From NCBI RefSeq assembly GCF_040654195.1, contig NZ_JBFAHM010000036.1, positions 1-5,220 of the forward strand: DNA of 5,220 nucleotides, given 5' to 3'. Under the pieces are notes generated by a model. It ran no database searches. It saw nothing but the letters and a program-made list of their open reading frames with translations, and had not been told where the DNA came from. The first letter of the stretch is position 1, and the number at the start of each line of letters is the position of its first letter. Shown here one piece after another: positions 4,890 to 5,220 of this stretch. The DNA comes from Hamadaea sp013361475 (lineage in GTDB: Bacteria; Actinomycetota; Actinomycetes; Mycobacteriales; Micromonosporaceae). The position numbers and the translations under genes were made by a program.

Positions 4890-5062
4890 AGCCTTCAGCC
4901 TATTCGCCATTGCCTCTCCTGCCGGCGGCCGTTTTCACGGCGGGGCAGGGGAGAGCTCAACCCACCCTAAGCATAATTCATTCCCTGCTCACCGTGCTAA
5001 CCCGCAAACTGACACTGAACGCGCAAAAATGACGATTTCCTGAGCATATTCCCAACTGCGGC
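4890..5062 (+). other. Non-coding gap between bfr and the next promoter
   Basis: Apart from the GC-rich hairpin at 4914-4955 I see no gene or motif. A short frame that runs here out of the bfr sequence is out of phase with bfr, has no ribosome site and resembles nothing I know. The segment 4956-5062 turns AT-richer towards the promoter at 5063. Confidence 0.6.
4914..4955 (+). terminator. GC-rich hairpin after bfr, possible terminator without U-tract
   Basis: CTCTCC (4914-4919) pairs with GGAGAG (4950-4955), TGCC (4920-4923) with GGCA (4944-4947), and inside these GCCG (4928-4931) with CGGC (4938-4941) around TTTTCA. Two unpaired G residues (4948-4949) form a bulge. It begins 24 bases after the bfr stop, the right place to end the bfr transcript. 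No T-run follows, so it is not a classical intrinsic terminator. It may protect the 3' end or work with Rho. Confidence 0.35.
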
Positions 5063-5090
5063 TTGCTTCCTGGGCCATTTTGCGTATAAT
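5063..5090 (+). promoter_or_regulatory. Strong sigma70 promoter, probably of the S10 ribosomal-protein operon
   Basis: A perfect TATAAT at 5085-5090 is preceded by TTGCTT (5063-5068) with a 16-base spacer. The bases between -10 and the expected start, GCGCGGG (5091-5097), form a GC-rich discriminator, typical of rRNA and ribosomal-protein promoters under stringent (ppGpp/DksA) control. Transcription should begin near 5097. Assignment to the S10 operon rests on position (bfr lies just upstream of rpsJ in enterobacteria that lack the gsp cluster) and on the structured leader that follows. Confidence 0.7.
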
Positions 5091-5096
5091 GCGCGG

Positions 5097-5220
5097 GCTT
5101 ACCTAATCTTGGTAAGCCTGATTTTAGCGAATCAGTCGATTGGCAGGCCTTTTTTGCCTTTCGAACAATACTCCCGATATGGGGGTTATATGTTGACGAT
5201 TACACTCCCCCATCAATCGA
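5097..5220 (+). ncRNA. 5' part of a structured mRNA leader, probably the S10 (rpsJ) leader regulated by ribosomal protein L4
   Basis: No coding frame is credible here. Three stem-loops are clear. GGCTTACC (5096-5103) pairs with GGTAAGCC (5111-5118). CTGATT (5118-5123) pairs with AATCAG (5130-5135). ATGGGGG (5179-5185) pairs with CCCCCAT (5207-5213), with an outer CGAT (5175-5178) / ATCG (5216-5219) across a 2-base bulge and a 21-base loop. GGCA (5142-5145) / TGCC (5155-5158) encloses a T-run. In E. coli the S10 leader is about 170 bases with several hairpins. L4 binds it to cause premature termination and to block translation of its own operon. The length left before the window end agrees with rpsJ starting some 50 bases further on. 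The hairpins are seen, and the L4 role is family knowledge applied by inference. Confidence 0.6.

Noticed and set aside
4786..5043. 85-codon frame running from inside bfr into the gap after it
   Set aside because: It starts within bfr in another frame and has no ribosome site or known motif. The part beyond bfr is simply free of stops through the GC-rich hairpin.

Overview
The window looks like chromosomal DNA of a Serratia-type member of the Enterobacterales. The EnvC, YibQ, Bfd and Bfr proteins align closely with my memory of the E. coli proteins but differ in the way expected of Serratia. The genus is an inference made without any database search. All genes read on the + strand.

Layout. 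Bases 1-426 are the 3' end of gpmM (cofactor-independent phosphoglycerate mutase). It is followed by envC (436-1770, murein hydrolase activator for cell separation) and yibQ (1773-2726, exported divergent polysaccharide deacetylase). This is the conserved gpmM-envC-yibQ block. It closes with a strong terminator at 2727-2752 that has a U-tract on both strands. Bases 2761-4063 are a complete, apparently intact IS3-family insertion sequence of about 1.3 kb, with imperfect 30-bp terminal inverted repeats and orfA and orfB in the 0 and -1 frames. An A_AAA_AAG slippery site joins them into a DDE transposase of about 406 residues. Downstream lie bfd (4142-4336, the ferredoxin that releases iron from bacterioferritin) and bfr (4410-4889, bacterioferritin). 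The last 331 bases contain no gene. They hold a GC-rich hairpin, a strong sigma70 promoter with a perfect TATAAT, and a highly structured leader that I read as the 5' part of the S10 (rpsJ) ribosomal-protein operon leader. rpsJ itself would start just past the window.

How it fits together. gpmM serves glycolysis and envC/yibQ serve the envelope. bfd/bfr form an iron storage and release pair, and the last segment belongs to the translation machinery. The most notable point is the join. In E. coli-like gene order, gpmM-envC-yibQ (next to tdh/kbl) and tufA-bfd-bfr/S10 are separate loci in opposite orientation. Here they abut in the same orientation with an IS exactly at the seam and no target-site duplication. 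That is the pattern expected of an inversion by recombination between two IS copies. I found no undescribed defence system or other new machinery. The other signals worth a second look are regulatory: a terminator whose loop holds the apparent envC start codon, the transposase frameshift site, a 12-bp hairpin at the end of orfB, and an inverted repeat over the bfr promoter.
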